Below, piece by piece: positions 28,178 through 35,685 of a stretch of 64,000 bases of DNA (its first letter is position 1; every line of letters begins with the position of its first letter). Below the pieces are notes generated by a model that saw only the letters and a program-made list of their open reading frames with translations, was not told where the DNA came from and did no database searches. A program made the position numbers and the translations under genes. Source of the DNA: an uncultured Lachnospiraceae bacterium (GTDB lineage: Bacteria > Bacillota > Clostridia > Lachnospirales > Lachnospiraceae); NCBI GenBank assembly GCA_947631955.1, contig CANRNJ010000002.1, positions 186,001-250,000 of the forward strand, written 5' to 3'.

Positions 28178-29018
28178 ACGATTATATACGGCAATCCAAA
28201 ATGCCGACGCCATCCTGATCGGCGCAGGAGCCGGGCTGTCTACATCCGCCGGGCTGACCTATTCCGGCAGACGGTTTGAAGAACATTTTGCGGATTTTAT
28301 CGAAAAATACCATATTCCCGATATGTACTCCGGCGGATTCTATCCCTTCACCGATCCGGAAGAATACTGGGCATGGTGGTCAAGGCACATTTACTGGAAT
28401 CGTTATGTGGATGCACCGAATCCGGTATACCCGGCGCTCCGCAGACTGGTGGAAGGCAGGGACTACTTTGTATTGACCACCAATGTGGACCATCAGTTTC
28501 AACGGGCCGGCTTCGATAAGAAGCGTTTGTTTTACACGCAGGGCGACTACGGGCTGTTCCAATGCAGCGAGCCGTGCTGCCGGGAAACTTACGACAATGA
28601 AACTGTGATCCGGCAAATGTTGGCGCGGCAAAAAGATATGCGGATCCCCTCCGAACTTCTGCCCGTCTGTCCGCATTGCGGAAAACCCATGACAATGAAC
28701 CTGCGTTCTGATAATCGATTCGTGGAGGACGAAGGATGGCAAAGGGCAGCGGAGCGCTATGAGGATTTTGTATGGTCAAACCAGAACCGCCGGATCCTTT
28801 TGATGGAATTGGGCGTCGGCTGCAACACGCCGGGCATTATCAAATATCCGTTCTGGCAGATGGCGGCGGAAAATCCAAAGGCGGTATATGCATGTGTGAA
28901 TTACGGAGAGGCGGTCTGTCCGAAGGAGATCGCGGACAGAAGTATCATAGTCAATGCGGATATCGGGGAAGTTGTAAGCGCATTGCTCGGTGAAGCAGAC
29001 TGTTCGGATGAACTGTAA
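28122..29018 (+). CDS. Class M sirtuin (SirTM), protein ADP-ribosyltransferase
   Basis: A 298-residue Sir2-fold protein. The NAD loop is GAGAGLSTSAGLTYSG and the nicotinamide site is TTNVDHQF. The canonical catalytic His position reads YTQGDYG with Gln, the hallmark of SirTM enzymes that transfer ADP-ribose rather than deacetylate. Zinc cysteines are in QCSEPCC and CPHCG. The ATG at 28122 lies inside the macrodomain gene with GAGGTGA upstream. Its last 65 codons are the parent of two downstream partial copies (31146 and 33060), so this 3' end marks an insertion hotspot. Confidence 0.92.
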   Translation: MSSKSRTNKSTENFSNKIERLYTAIQNADAILIGAGAGLSTSAGLTYSGRRFEEHFADFIEKYHIPDMYSGGFYPFTDPEEYWAWWSRHIYWNRYVDAPNPVYPALRRLVEGRDYFVLTTNVDHQFQRAGFDKKRLFYTQGDYGLFQCSEPCCRETYDNETVIRQMLARQKDMRIPSELLPVCPHCGKPMTMNLRSDNRFVEDEGWQRAAERYEDFVWSNQNRRILLMELGVGCNTPGIIKYPFWQMAAENPKAVYACVNYGEAVCPKEIADRSIIVNADIGEVVSALLGEADCSDEL

Positions 29019-29180
29019 TATCGAAAGCATGTAAGCAAGAATATCGAAGACAGGTAAGCAACTAAAATATGCAGATGAGCTGCCATTGCGCAAGGTACAA
29101 CTTCGGTGTGGCAGTTCGTTTTGCAGATTAAAGTATAAAAAACAATAGTACATATTGAAATCTCTCTTCTTTAAACAAAA

Positions 29181-29210
29181 TGCAACGGAAAACATATATA
29201 ATTCGTTGCA
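29181..29210 (+). promoter_or_regulatory. Relic of an AbiE-type promoter/operator
   Basis: A 30-bp imperfect palindrome with arms TGCAACG and CGTTGCA, about 25 of 30 positions identical to the operator at 29463-29492, and also containing TATAAT. No gene follows before the hairpin at 29245. It may be a second AbiEi binding site, or the remains of a lost abiE-like cassette. Confidence 0.6.
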
Positions 29211-29244
29211 AATATAAGGCTTGGTATTTTGCGATGTAGGTGAA

Positions 29245-29276
29245 TTGTCCCGAATTTTATATGGAATTCGGGACAA
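29245..29276 (+). terminator. R1 hairpin terminator
   Basis: A perfect 12-bp stem (TTGTCCCGAATT with AATTCGGGACAA), 8-nt loop, followed by AATTTTT. It probably insulates the sirtuin operon from the abiE cassette. Confidence 0.75.
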
Positions 29277-29453
29277 AATTTTTATCAATGAAGGTATTTA
29301 AAAATATTGGATTTAGATAATGTGCATTTTCAAATTCACACAAAACAGATGCCATGACTATTGTTTTGTGTGTTTCTAAAAATAAAAGGACTTGGTTCTG
29401 TGTATAGTAGAGAAATTTTTAGAAAATAACAGAAATGATATTTTCTAGGTGAC

Positions 29454-29492
29454 TTGAAAAAATGCAACGAATAATATATAATATTCGTTGCA
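29454..29492 (+). promoter_or_regulatory. abiE promoter with overlapping palindromic operator
   Basis: TTGAAA (29454-29459), 17 bp, TATAAT (29477-29482). A perfect 11-bp inverted repeat, TGCAACGAATA / TATTCGTTGCA (29463-29492, 8-bp centre), covers the spacer and -10. AbiEi antitoxins repress their own promoter through inverted repeats, so this is the expected autoregulatory site. Confidence 0.85.
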
Positions 29493-29508
29493 AAGGAGGT
29501 GCAAGATA

Positions 29509-30126
29509 ATGGCGGAAGGATACATGCAGGAGATTCGGAAGCGCGTTTTAACTGCAGAAGATGGAACTCTTTTTATCGCTTCTGATTTTGCAGACATTGC
29601 GGATACAGGCACTGTGCGATCTGCCTTATATCGGCTCGTTCAGAATGGAAATCTGCGGCGGATCCTGAATGGGATTTTTGAAAAACCCAAATTCAGCAAG
29701 TTTTTGAATGAATATGTTGCGGCGGATCCGGATGCTGTCGCAAAGGCATTAGCACGAAGCTATCATTGGACGATTGCTCCTTGCGGCAATACTGCTTTGA
29801 ATTTGTTAGGCTTGTCCACGCAGGTCACGGCGGTGTGGTCTTACATCAGCGACGGGCCCTATAAGATGTATAGCTGGAACAATACAAAACTGGAGTTCAA
29901 ACACCGGACCAATAAGGAGATCACAGGACTTTCCTACATGACGATTCTTGTCATTCAGGCATTGAAAACCTTGGGAAAGGAAAATGTCACTTCCGGGACA
30001 ATCAGGGTTCTCCGTTCCCGGTTAAGTGAGGATGATAAAGCTGCCATGCTGGTCGAAGCGGCAGAAAGCACGGACTGGGTCTATGATACAATACGCCAGA
30101 TTTGTGGAGGTGTGAAAAAGAAATGA
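29509..30126 (+). CDS. AbiEi-type antitoxin (DUF6088-like)
   Basis: A 205-residue antitoxin and repressor. The N-terminal third is a winged-helix region (FIASDFADIADTGTVRSALYRLVQNGNLRRILNGIF). The rest is the conserved C-terminal domain with YHWTIAPCGNTALNLLGLSTQV. In type IV AbiE systems this protein represses the operon and counters the toxin without direct binding. The ATG at 29509 follows a strong AAAGGAGGTG site. Its stop overlaps the toxin start by 4 bp (ATGA). Together they form a phage-abortive-infection cassette placed after sirtuin-tail repeat R1. Confidence 0.9.
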   Translation: MAEGYMQEIRKRVLTAEDGTLFIASDFADIADTGTVRSALYRLVQNGNLRRILNGIFEKPKFSKFLNEYVAADPDAVAKALARSYHWTIAPCGNTALNLLGLSTQVTAVWSYISDGPYKMYSWNNTKLEFKHRTNKEITGLSYMTILVIQALKTLGKENVTSGTIRVLRSRLSEDDKAAMLVEAAESTDWVYDTIRQICGGVKKK

Positions 30127-31121
30127 GGAATATAGCGAAACTTCCTGATAATGATCGATTAGAGTTGTTTAGGAATACAGCCGATAAGATGGGTATGAAT
30201 GACGCTATTGTGGAAAAGGATTTTTGGGTGTGCTTTACTCTGGATTACCTGTTCCACCGTTCGCCCTGGAAAGAAGCGATCACATTTAAGGGCGGCACCA
30301 GCCTCTCAAAAGCCTTCCACCTGATCAGCCGGTTTTCTGAGGACATCGACCTGATCCTGGACTGGCGGGTATTAGGGTATGGCAAAGACGAGCCCTGGGA
30401 GAAACGCTCCAACACGAAGCAGGACGCCTTCAATAAAGAGGCCAATGCCCGTGCGGAGGTCTTTCTGGCGGAAACCTTCTGCCCTGCCATCAAGGAAGGA
30501 TTATCCGAAGCAATCGGCCGCGAGGCCGACATCCACATGGATGAAGAAGAAAAACAGACCGTTATTTTTGCTTATCCCAAGCTGTTCACGAACCCGGCCA
30601 CGCTGCAGGTGATCCGCCTGGAGATTGGCGCACTGGCCGCATGGACACCGGCTACGACCGCAGAGATCACGCCCTATGCCGCCGAACAATACCCGGCTGC
30701 TTTCGGGCAGCCGTCTACGCCGGTCCTGACTGTGGCGCCGGAACGGACGTTTTGGGAAAAGGCCACGATCCTTCACCATGAGGCCAACCGGCCGGAACAC
30801 CTGACAATGCCAAACCGGTATTCCAGACATTATTACGACCTGTACCGTATGGCGCAGACTCCCGTAAAGGACGCCGCCTTTGCCCAGCTGGATCTGCTGA
30901 AAAAGGTGGTGGATTTCAAAATGAAATTTTATCCGAGGGCGTGGGCCAAATATGCCGAGGCTGTCCCCGGCACCCTAAAGCTGACGCCGCCAGAATACCG
31001 ACTGGATGCGCTGGCGGCAGATTATAATGCAATGAAGGATATGTTATACGGCGATATCCCGTCTTTTGATTCTGTGATGTACGGTATCAAGATGTTGGAA
31101 CAGCAGATCAATGAACTTTAA
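30123..31121 (+). CDS. AbiEii-type nucleotidyltransferase toxin
   Basis: A 332-residue toxin of the AbiEii/AbiGii DNA polymerase-beta-like nucleotidyltransferase family. The active-site motifs are FKGGTSLSKAFHLI and FSEDIDLIL; a later conserved helix reads RTFWEKATILHHEANRP. Related enzymes modify tRNA acceptor ends and stop growth when phage disturb the antitoxin. The ATG at 30123 lies in the 4-bp overlap with abiEi, after GGAGGTG. The sirtuin-tail copy R2 begins three bases past the stop codon, so this gene is the right end of its cassette. Confidence 0.92.
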   Translation: MRNIAKLPDNDRLELFRNTADKMGMNDAIVEKDFWVCFTLDYLFHRSPWKEAITFKGGTSLSKAFHLISRFSEDIDLILDWRVLGYGKDEPWEKRSNTKQDAFNKEANARAEVFLAETFCPAIKEGLSEAIGREADIHMDEEEKQTVIFAYPKLFTNPATLQVIRLEIGALAAWTPATTAEITPYAAEQYPAAFGQPSTPVLTVAPERTFWEKATILHHEANRPEHLTMPNRYSRHYYDLYRMAQTPVKDAAFAQLDLLKKVVDFKMKFYPRAWAKYAEAVPGTLKLTPPEYRLDALAADYNAMKDMLYGDIPSFDSVMYGIKMLEQQINEL

Positions 31122-31123
31122 TT

Positions 31124-31473
31124 ACATAAAGTGGTGCGCAATAGCTGCAACACGCCGGGCATTATCAAATATCCGTTCTGGCAGATGGCGGCGGAAAATC
31201 CAAAGGCCGTATATGCATGTGTAAATTACGGAGAGGCGGTCTGTCCGAAAGAGATCGCGGACAGAAGTATCATAGTCAATGCGGATATCGGGGAAGTCGT
31301 AAGCGCATTGCTCGGTGAAACAGATGATTCAGATGAACTGTAACGTCAAAGGCATGTAGATTGTCCCGGATTTTATATAGAATTCGGGACAATAACTTTT
31401 TCAATGAAGGCGGTAAACAATATTGGATTTAGAGAATGTGATCTTTCAAATTTACACAAAATAGATGTCATGT
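31124..31473 (+). repeat. Sirtuin-tail repeat, copy R2
   Basis: Starts with the junction ACATAAAGTGGTGCGCAATAGCT region (31124-31146), then 198 bp matching sirtuin codons 234-298 plus stop, a very short spacer, the hairpin (31361-31392, one G-T pair), and the conserved flank with ATATTGGATTTAGAGAATG. The 220-bp spacer of R1 is missing; the edges share ATGTA, consistent with a microhomology deletion. It occupies most of the 31122-31671 gap. Confidence 0.85.
31146..31343 (+). pseudogene. Duplicated C-terminal fragment of the sirtuin gene
   Basis: An in-frame 65-codon copy of the sirtuin C-terminus (CNTPGIIKYPFW... to SDEL and stop), differing at only two residues (Ala to Thr, Cys to Asp near the end) and with no indels. 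It has no start codon of its own in context and no catalytic part, so it is not a functional gene. Its conservation suggests recent duplication or gene conversion with the parent. Confidence 0.9.
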
Positions 31474-31538
31474 CACAGCAAAATATGTACGGTAAGCAGT
31501 CTTGCCGCGCCGTCGAAGATGATGCATAGAATATGAAT

Positions 31539-31634
31539 ATCAAAAACGCAAAATTATATACATCAAAAAAATAAAACAAAATACATCAAAAACACAAAAT
31601 AAATGTTGACGGGATCTGCCTTAAATACTATAAT
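31539..31634 (+). promoter_or_regulatory. Iterons and promoter of the DUF4143 ATPase gene
   Basis: Promoter TTGACG (31606-31611), 17 bp, TATAAT (31629-31634). Immediately upstream are three direct repeats with core ATCAAAAACGCAAAAT at 31539, 31562 and 31585, exactly 23 bp apart (the middle one is degenerate). Their spacing of about two helical turns suggests an operator for an unknown regulator or an UP-like element. Confidence 0.7.
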
Positions 31635-31671
31635 TTGGATAAAATAAGTGGTTATGTTGGGAGCGTGTATT

Positions 31672-32964
31672 ATGGGAGAATATTTACCAAGAGTGGTAGA
31701 TGAAGAACTTGATTTGCGTATGGCAGCTTTTGGGGCTGCTCTGATCATAGGTCCTAAGTGGTGTGGAAAAACTACTACAGGTGAACAAAAGGCAAAAAGC
31801 ATTCTTCGTATGCAGGATCCGGACAGACGAGAAGGATACCTTGCTACGGCTTCTGCAAAACCATCGCTCCTCTTAAAAGGCGATAATCCCCGACTGATTG
31901 ATGAATGGCAAGTGGCGCCTGTTTTGTGGGATGCCATAAGGACCGCAGTAGATCAGCGACAGGAGGAAGGATTATTTATTTTGACCGAATCCACTTCCGT
32001 AGATAACGATCATATTATGCATTCCGGTACAGGACGGATTTCCAGAATGAAAATGTATCCGATGAGCCTGTTTGAGTCGCAAGAATCGAATGGGGCGATT
32101 TCTCTGAAAAAATTATTTGATGATCCATATATGGATATTGATGGAATCATTTCTGAGCTTACCGTTGAGGAATTGATTTTTTCTGCCTGCCGCGGAGGGT
32201 GGCCGGCTTCGCTGAAGCGAAAGAATGATACTGCAAAACTTCTGATTGCAAAAGATTATTTGAATAATATCTGTGAATCGGATATATCAACGGTAGATGG
32301 CGTGCAGCGTAATCCGGTATGGACGAATTTGATTTTACGCTCTTATGCCCGCAATGTTTCCACACTGGCAAAAAAAGCAAATATTTATAAGGATGTGGCA
32401 GCCAATGCGGACAGTATGACGCTTGTGACAATGAATGCATACCTGAATGCATTGGAAAAACTGTTTGTAATCGAAGATATTGACGCATGGTGTCCGGCTA
32501 TAAGATCGGCAACAACTATCCGTGCAGGGAAAAAAAGATGTTTTACCGATCCATCTATCCCGGCAGCTGCAATGGGATTGTCGCCGGAGTATTTGCAGAC
32601 GGATTTAAAAACATTTGGTTTTATTTTTGAAAATCTTTGTATCCGGGATTTGCGAGTTTATTCTCAGGCTTTAGGCGGAAAGTTATCATACTACCATGAT
32701 CGTTACGGTCTGGAAGCAGATGCCGTCCTTCATTTAAATGACGGCAGATATGCGCTGATTGAATTCAAACTGGGAAGCCGTGAAATTGAGGAGGGCGCAA
32801 GACATTTATTGGAAATTTCAAATTTGATTAAAAAATATAACGAAAAGGAAAAGCAGGTTCCGCTTAGAGAACCGGATTTGCTTATCATTATTACCGGTGG
32901 CGAGATGGCTTATTGCCGTGCAGACGGAGTCAAAGTTATACCAATTGGTACTTTAAGGAATTGA
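31672..32964 (+). CDS. AAA-type ATP-binding protein with DUF4143 domain
   Basis: A 430-residue protein of a family common in gut anaerobes with no settled function. Walker A is IIGPKWCGKTTTGEQ, Walker B is RLIDEWQVAP, and a possible sensor is LTESTS. The C-terminal half has the DUF4143 features, including FENLCIRDLRVYSQ and DAVLHLNDGRYALIEFKLG, the latter resembling a PD-(D/E)XK nuclease-like core (D, E, K). I chose the ATG at 31672, which has GGGAG eight bases upstream, over 31648. Its base use is more AT-rich than the housekeeping genes nearby. It forms the second cassette, between tail copies R2 and R3; a defence role is inferred from position. Confidence 0.85.
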   Translation: MGEYLPRVVDEELDLRMAAFGAALIIGPKWCGKTTTGEQKAKSILRMQDPDRREGYLATASAKPSLLLKGDNPRLIDEWQVAPVLWDAIRTAVDQRQEEGLFILTESTSVDNDHIMHSGTGRISRMKMYPMSLFESQESNGAISLKKLFDDPYMDIDGIISELTVEELIFSACRGGWPASLKRKNDTAKLLIAKDYLNNICESDISTVDGVQRNPVWTNLILRSYARNVSTLAKKANIYKDVAANADSMTLVTMNAYLNALEKLFVIEDIDAWCPAIRSATTIRAGKKRCFTDPSIPAAAMGLSPEYLQTDLKTFGFIFENLCIRDLRVYSQALGGKLSYYHDRYGLEADAVLHLNDGRYALIEFKLGSREIEEGARHLLEISNLIKKYNEKEKQVPLREPDLLIIITGGEMAYCRADGVKVIPIGTLRN

Positions 32965-32970
32965 TAGGAA

Positions 32971-33039
32971 TACGCTCAAATTCACGAAGCCGTTTATCAG
33001 ATAAAACAGCTGGGAGATGAGGACGATGCGGATGAATAA
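32971..33039 (+). pseudogene. Possible 3' remnant of an unknown gene
   Basis: A 22-codon open frame with no start (YAQIHEAVYQIKQLGDEDD...) ending in a stop just before junction R3. It reads like a helical, acidic protein C-terminus and may be debris of a lost cassette gene. It is too short to identify. Confidence 0.3.
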
Positions 33040-33040
33040 A

Positions 33041-33259
33041 ACATAATGATGCGCAATAGCTATAGCACTCCGGGCATTATCAAATATCCGTTCTGGCGGA
33101 TGGCGGCGGAAAACATCTACAATTTGCTGCAAATATAAGATCTTGCTTTTGGCGGGGTATGTGGATTGTCCCGAATTTTATATAGGATTCGGGACAAATT
33201 TTTTATCAATAAAAGGGGTAAAAATATCGGATTGAGAGAATGTGGCATTTTCAAAATGC
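33041..33259 (+). repeat. Sirtuin-tail repeat, copy R3 (internally deleted)
   Basis: Junction ACATAATGATGCGCAATAGCT (33041-33061 region) as in R2, then about 53 bp of sirtuin codons, then a jump to sequence like R1 from 29191 on, the hairpin (33166-33197) and the flank. Both deletion edges in R1 carry CGGAAAA, so R3 looks like an R1-type copy that lost about 320 bp by microhomology. The hairpin is followed by ATTTTTT and can act as a terminator. It fills the 32965-33351 gap together with the next promoter. Confidence 0.8.
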
Positions 33260-33293
33260 TTATTTCTAAACTTCTTTATTTCCGTCCATATCG

Positions 33294-33322
33294 TTGACAA
33301 GTATCTGTGCTAAATATATTAT
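33294..33322 (+). promoter_or_regulatory. Promoter of the two-component system
   Basis: TTGACA (33294-33299), 17 bp, TATTAT (33317-33322), about 24 bp before the ribosome binding site of the response regulator gene. Confidence 0.8.
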
Positions 33323-33351
33323 TTTAAGAAAAATATCCACGGAGGATAAGT

Positions 33352-33999
33352 ATGGAAAAGATACTAATTGTGGAAGATGATAAAAGTTTGAACAGCGGAA
33401 TAGCCTTATCCCTCAATACTTATAAATGCGAGCAAGCGTATTCTTTAGCGGAAGCCCGTTCCTTTTTGGATAATTCCGTTTCTCTTATCATTCTCGATAT
33501 AAATCTGCCCGACGGCAACGGGCTTGATTTTTGCCGCGAAGTACGTCAAACTTTCAAAACGCCCGTCATTTTCCTGACGGCAAACGATATGGAGTATGAT
33601 ATTGTTGCAGGGTTGGAGCTTGGAGCGGACGACTATATTACCAAACCATTTTCACTTGCGGTCCTTAGGGCAAGGGTTCATGCGGTTCTGCGGCGCGGCA
33701 CGAATGAGAGCGGCGTTTTTCGGATAAGCAAACTGGTATTCGACTTTGACAGGCTGGAATTTTTCTCGGACGGGCGGCAGATCGAACTCAGCAAAACAGA
33801 GCAGAAGCTGCTCAAATTATTTGTGAAAAATATCGGCGTGACGTTATCCCGCGAAATGCTGATTGACCGCGTATGGTCTGACGGAGCGGAATTTGTAGAG
33901 AGCAACGCTCTTTCCGTAACAATAAAGCGTCTGCGCGAGAAACTGCCTGACGCGCCAATTAAAACGGTTTACGGAATAGGCTATGTATGGGAGAAATAA
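33352..33999 (+). CDS. OmpR-family response regulator
   Basis: A 215-residue regulator. The receiver domain has IVEDDK at 6-11, the phospho-acceptor Asp in LIILDINLPDGNG, FLTAND and the Lys in YITKPFS. The C-terminal winged helix has ELSKTEQKLLKLF and ESNALSVTIKRLREKL. It precedes the kinase gene by one base and the ABC exporter genes, an arrangement typical of antimicrobial-peptide or envelope-stress modules in Firmicutes. Candidate binding repeats lie at 34917-34936. The ATG at 33352 has GGAGGATAAGT. Confidence 0.94.
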   Translation: MEKILIVEDDKSLNSGIALSLNTYKCEQAYSLAEARSFLDNSVSLIILDINLPDGNGLDFCREVRQTFKTPVIFLTANDMEYDIVAGLELGADDYITKPFSLAVLRARVHAVLRRGTNESGVFRISKLVFDFDRLEFFSDGRQIELSKTEQKLLKLFVKNIGVTLSREMLIDRVWSDGAEFVESNALSVTIKRLREKLPDAPIKTVYGIGYVWEK

Positions 34000-34000
34000 A

Positions 34001-34909
34001 ATGGTCGCTGTTTTAATTTCAATCATAATTTTACTGATATGTTTTGCGATTTTTATATATTTCCGCACGTCACAGATAATAAAAAGCATTGATAAAATGC
34101 TTGATTCGGCAATCGACGGAACATTCCGTGAAAATGATTTCAGCGAAACGCAGCTGTCGAAGCTCGAATCGAAAATGCGGCGGTATCTATCGGCAGGAAA
34201 AACGGCGCGCGGCAAAATCGAGGACGAGCGAAATTCAGTAAAATCACTTGTAAGCGACATATCGCACCAGACAAAAACGCCGCTTGCAAATATATCTCTT
34301 TACACAGAATTATTGAGCGAAAAGCCGCTTGACACGGAATCGCAGAAGCTGCTCAAAAACATTAAAAACCAAGCGGACAAGCTGAATTTTTTGATACAGT
34401 CGCTCGTAAAGATCTCACGGCTTGAAAGCGGAATCATAACCACTGAGCCGAAGGAAAATAACATAAAGGATCTGTTGGAAAGCATCGACTTTACCGACGC
34501 GGCAGAAGAAAAGGGCGTGGCTTTAACATTTGCGGATATTCCTGATATAACCACAGTGTTTGACCTCAAATGGACTGCCGAAGCGATTTCAAACATAATA
34601 GACAATGCGATAAAATATACGCCGACCGGCGGCGCGGTGGCGGTTTCGGCAGCAGAATACGAAATGTTCGCAAAAATCGATATATCGGACACAGGGATAG
34701 GTATGACGGAAGAAGAAACGGCAAAAGTATTCACAAGGTTTTATCGCTCCCCTCGCGTTCACGATGATCGCGGCGTCGGAATTGGATTATATCTTGCGCG
34801 CGAAATCCTGTCACGTCAGGGCGGATATATTAAAGCGGAATCCGAAATAGGACACGGCTCAACCTTTTCTGTTTTTTTACCAAAAACAGCAAATCTTTCT
34901 AAACTGTAA
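34001..34909 (+). CDS. Sensor histidine kinase
   Basis: A 302-residue membrane kinase with one clear N-terminal helix (AVLISIIILLICFAIFIYF) and almost no external domain, so it probably senses through the membrane or its partner transporter. The H-box is SDISHQTKTPLANIS, the N-box is NIIDNAIKYTP, and the G-boxes are DTGIGM and GVGIGLYLAREIL. I chose the ATG at 34001, with GGGAGA upstream, over the 33983 ATG inside the regulator gene. It is paired with the preceding response regulator. Confidence 0.92.
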   Translation: MVAVLISIIILLICFAIFIYFRTSQIIKSIDKMLDSAIDGTFRENDFSETQLSKLESKMRRYLSAGKTARGKIEDERNSVKSLVSDISHQTKTPLANISLYTELLSEKPLDTESQKLLKNIKNQADKLNFLIQSLVKISRLESGIITTEPKENNIKDLLESIDFTDAAEEKGVALTFADIPDITTVFDLKWTAEAISNIIDNAIKYTPTGGAVAVSAAEYEMFAKIDISDTGIGMTEEETAKVFTRFYRSPRVHDDRGVGIGLYLAREILSRQGGYIKAESEIGHGSTFSVFLPKTANLSKL

Positions 34910-34916
34910 GATTCTC

Positions 34917-34992
34917 GAAAGATTTGAGAAAGATTTATATTGTAAAACAAAATCGAAGATAAACTGTTCTTTGTCTTCGATTTTATTTTTTT
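34917..34992 (+). promoter_or_regulatory. Tandem regulator boxes and terminator before the ABC genes
   Basis: Two 9-bp direct repeats, GAAAGATTT (34917-34925 and 34928-34936), lie 11 bp apart, one helical turn, as expected for an OmpR-type dimer; an inverted match lies at about 34890. Next is a hairpin, AAAATCGAAGA / TCTTCGATTTT (34949-34984), with a T-run, 12 nt before the exporter ribosome site. It may end the kinase transcript or act as an attenuator for the exporter. Confidence 0.65.
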
Positions 34993-35007
34993 ACAAGAGG
35001 TGTAATG

Positions 35008-35685
35008 ATGGAAATTTTGAAAACGATCGATTTAAAAAAATACTACGGCAGCGGCGACACGACCGTAAAGGCACTCGACGGGGTAAATTTGACCGTTGCG
35101 GACGGCGAATTTACCGCGATCGTGGGAACATCGGGCAGCGGGAAATCAACGCTTCTGCATATGCTCGGCGGGCTTGACCGTCCGACGAGCGGGAAGGCTC
35201 TGGTGGATGGCAAGGATATTTTTTCGCTCAAGGACGACGCGCTTACGATTTTCCGCCGCCGAAAGATCGGATTTGTTTTTCAAAGCTATAACCTTGTTCC
35301 TGTACTAAACGTATATGAAAATATTGTATTGCCGATTGAGCTTGACGGCAATAAAATCGACAAACAGCATATTGACAATATCATAGAAACGCTCGGTCTT
35401 GCCGAAAAGATGAACAGCCTGCCGAATCAATTATCCGGCGGACAGCAGCAGCGCGCGGCGATTGCGCGCGCTCTTGCTTCAAAACCGGCAATCCTTCTTG
35501 CGGACGAGCCGACAGGAAACCTTGACAGCAAAACAAGCCTTGACGTTATGGGACTTTTGAAAATCACAAGCGAGCGCTTTTCCCAAACGATCGTCATGAT
35601 TACGCATAATGAGGAAATCGCGCAGACGGCCGACAGAATTATCCGCATCGAGGACGGAAGAATCGCAGGTGGCGCAAATGTTTAA
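35008..35685 (+). CDS. ABC exporter ATP-binding protein (MacB/BceA type)
   Basis: A 225-residue ATPase: Walker A GTSGSGKST, a Q-loop in GFVFQSYNLVPVL, the signature LSGGQQQR, and Walker B ILLADEPTGNLDSKT. It pairs with the FtsX-type permease that follows with an 8-bp overlap. The first of two adjacent ATGs (35005) is only two bases from AGAGGTG, so 35008 is slightly better placed; either is possible. Such pairs next to a two-component system usually expel or sense peptide antibiotics. Confidence 0.93.
   Translation: MEILKTIDLKKYYGSGDTTVKALDGVNLTVADGEFTAIVGTSGSGKSTLLHMLGGLDRPTSGKALVDGKDIFSLKDDALTIFRRRKIGFVFQSYNLVPVLNVYENIVLPIELDGNKIDKQHIDNIIETLGLAEKMNSLPNQLSGGQQQRAAIARALASKPAILLADEPTGNLDSKTSLDVMGLLKITSERFSQTIVMITHNEEIAQTADRIIRIEDGRIAGGANV

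Larger units (their letters stand above)
28821..29358 (+). repeat. Sirtuin-tail repeat, copy R1 (parent copy)
   Basis: Made of the last 66 codons of the sirtuin gene including the stop (28821-29018), a 226-bp spacer, the 32-bp hairpin TTGTCCCGAATT...AATTCGGGACAA (29245-29276), and about 80 bp of conserved flank containing ATATTGGATTTAGA. The same blocks in the same order recur at R2 and R3. The 490-bp gap 29019-29508 holds this repeat plus an AbiE-type operator relic and the abiE promoter. A weak extra hairpin (CTGCCA...TGGCAG, about 29076-29109) may be the sirtuin terminator. Confidence 0.85.

Noticed and set aside
31131-31343. Independent 70-residue gene
   Set aside because: It is the sirtuin C-terminus without catalytic parts or a proper start, so it is listed as a pseudogene.
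28821-33260. Integron or transposon carrying abiE
   Set aside because: No integrase, transposase, attC-like site or terminal inverted repeats were found; the repeated unit is a sirtuin gene tail with a hairpin.
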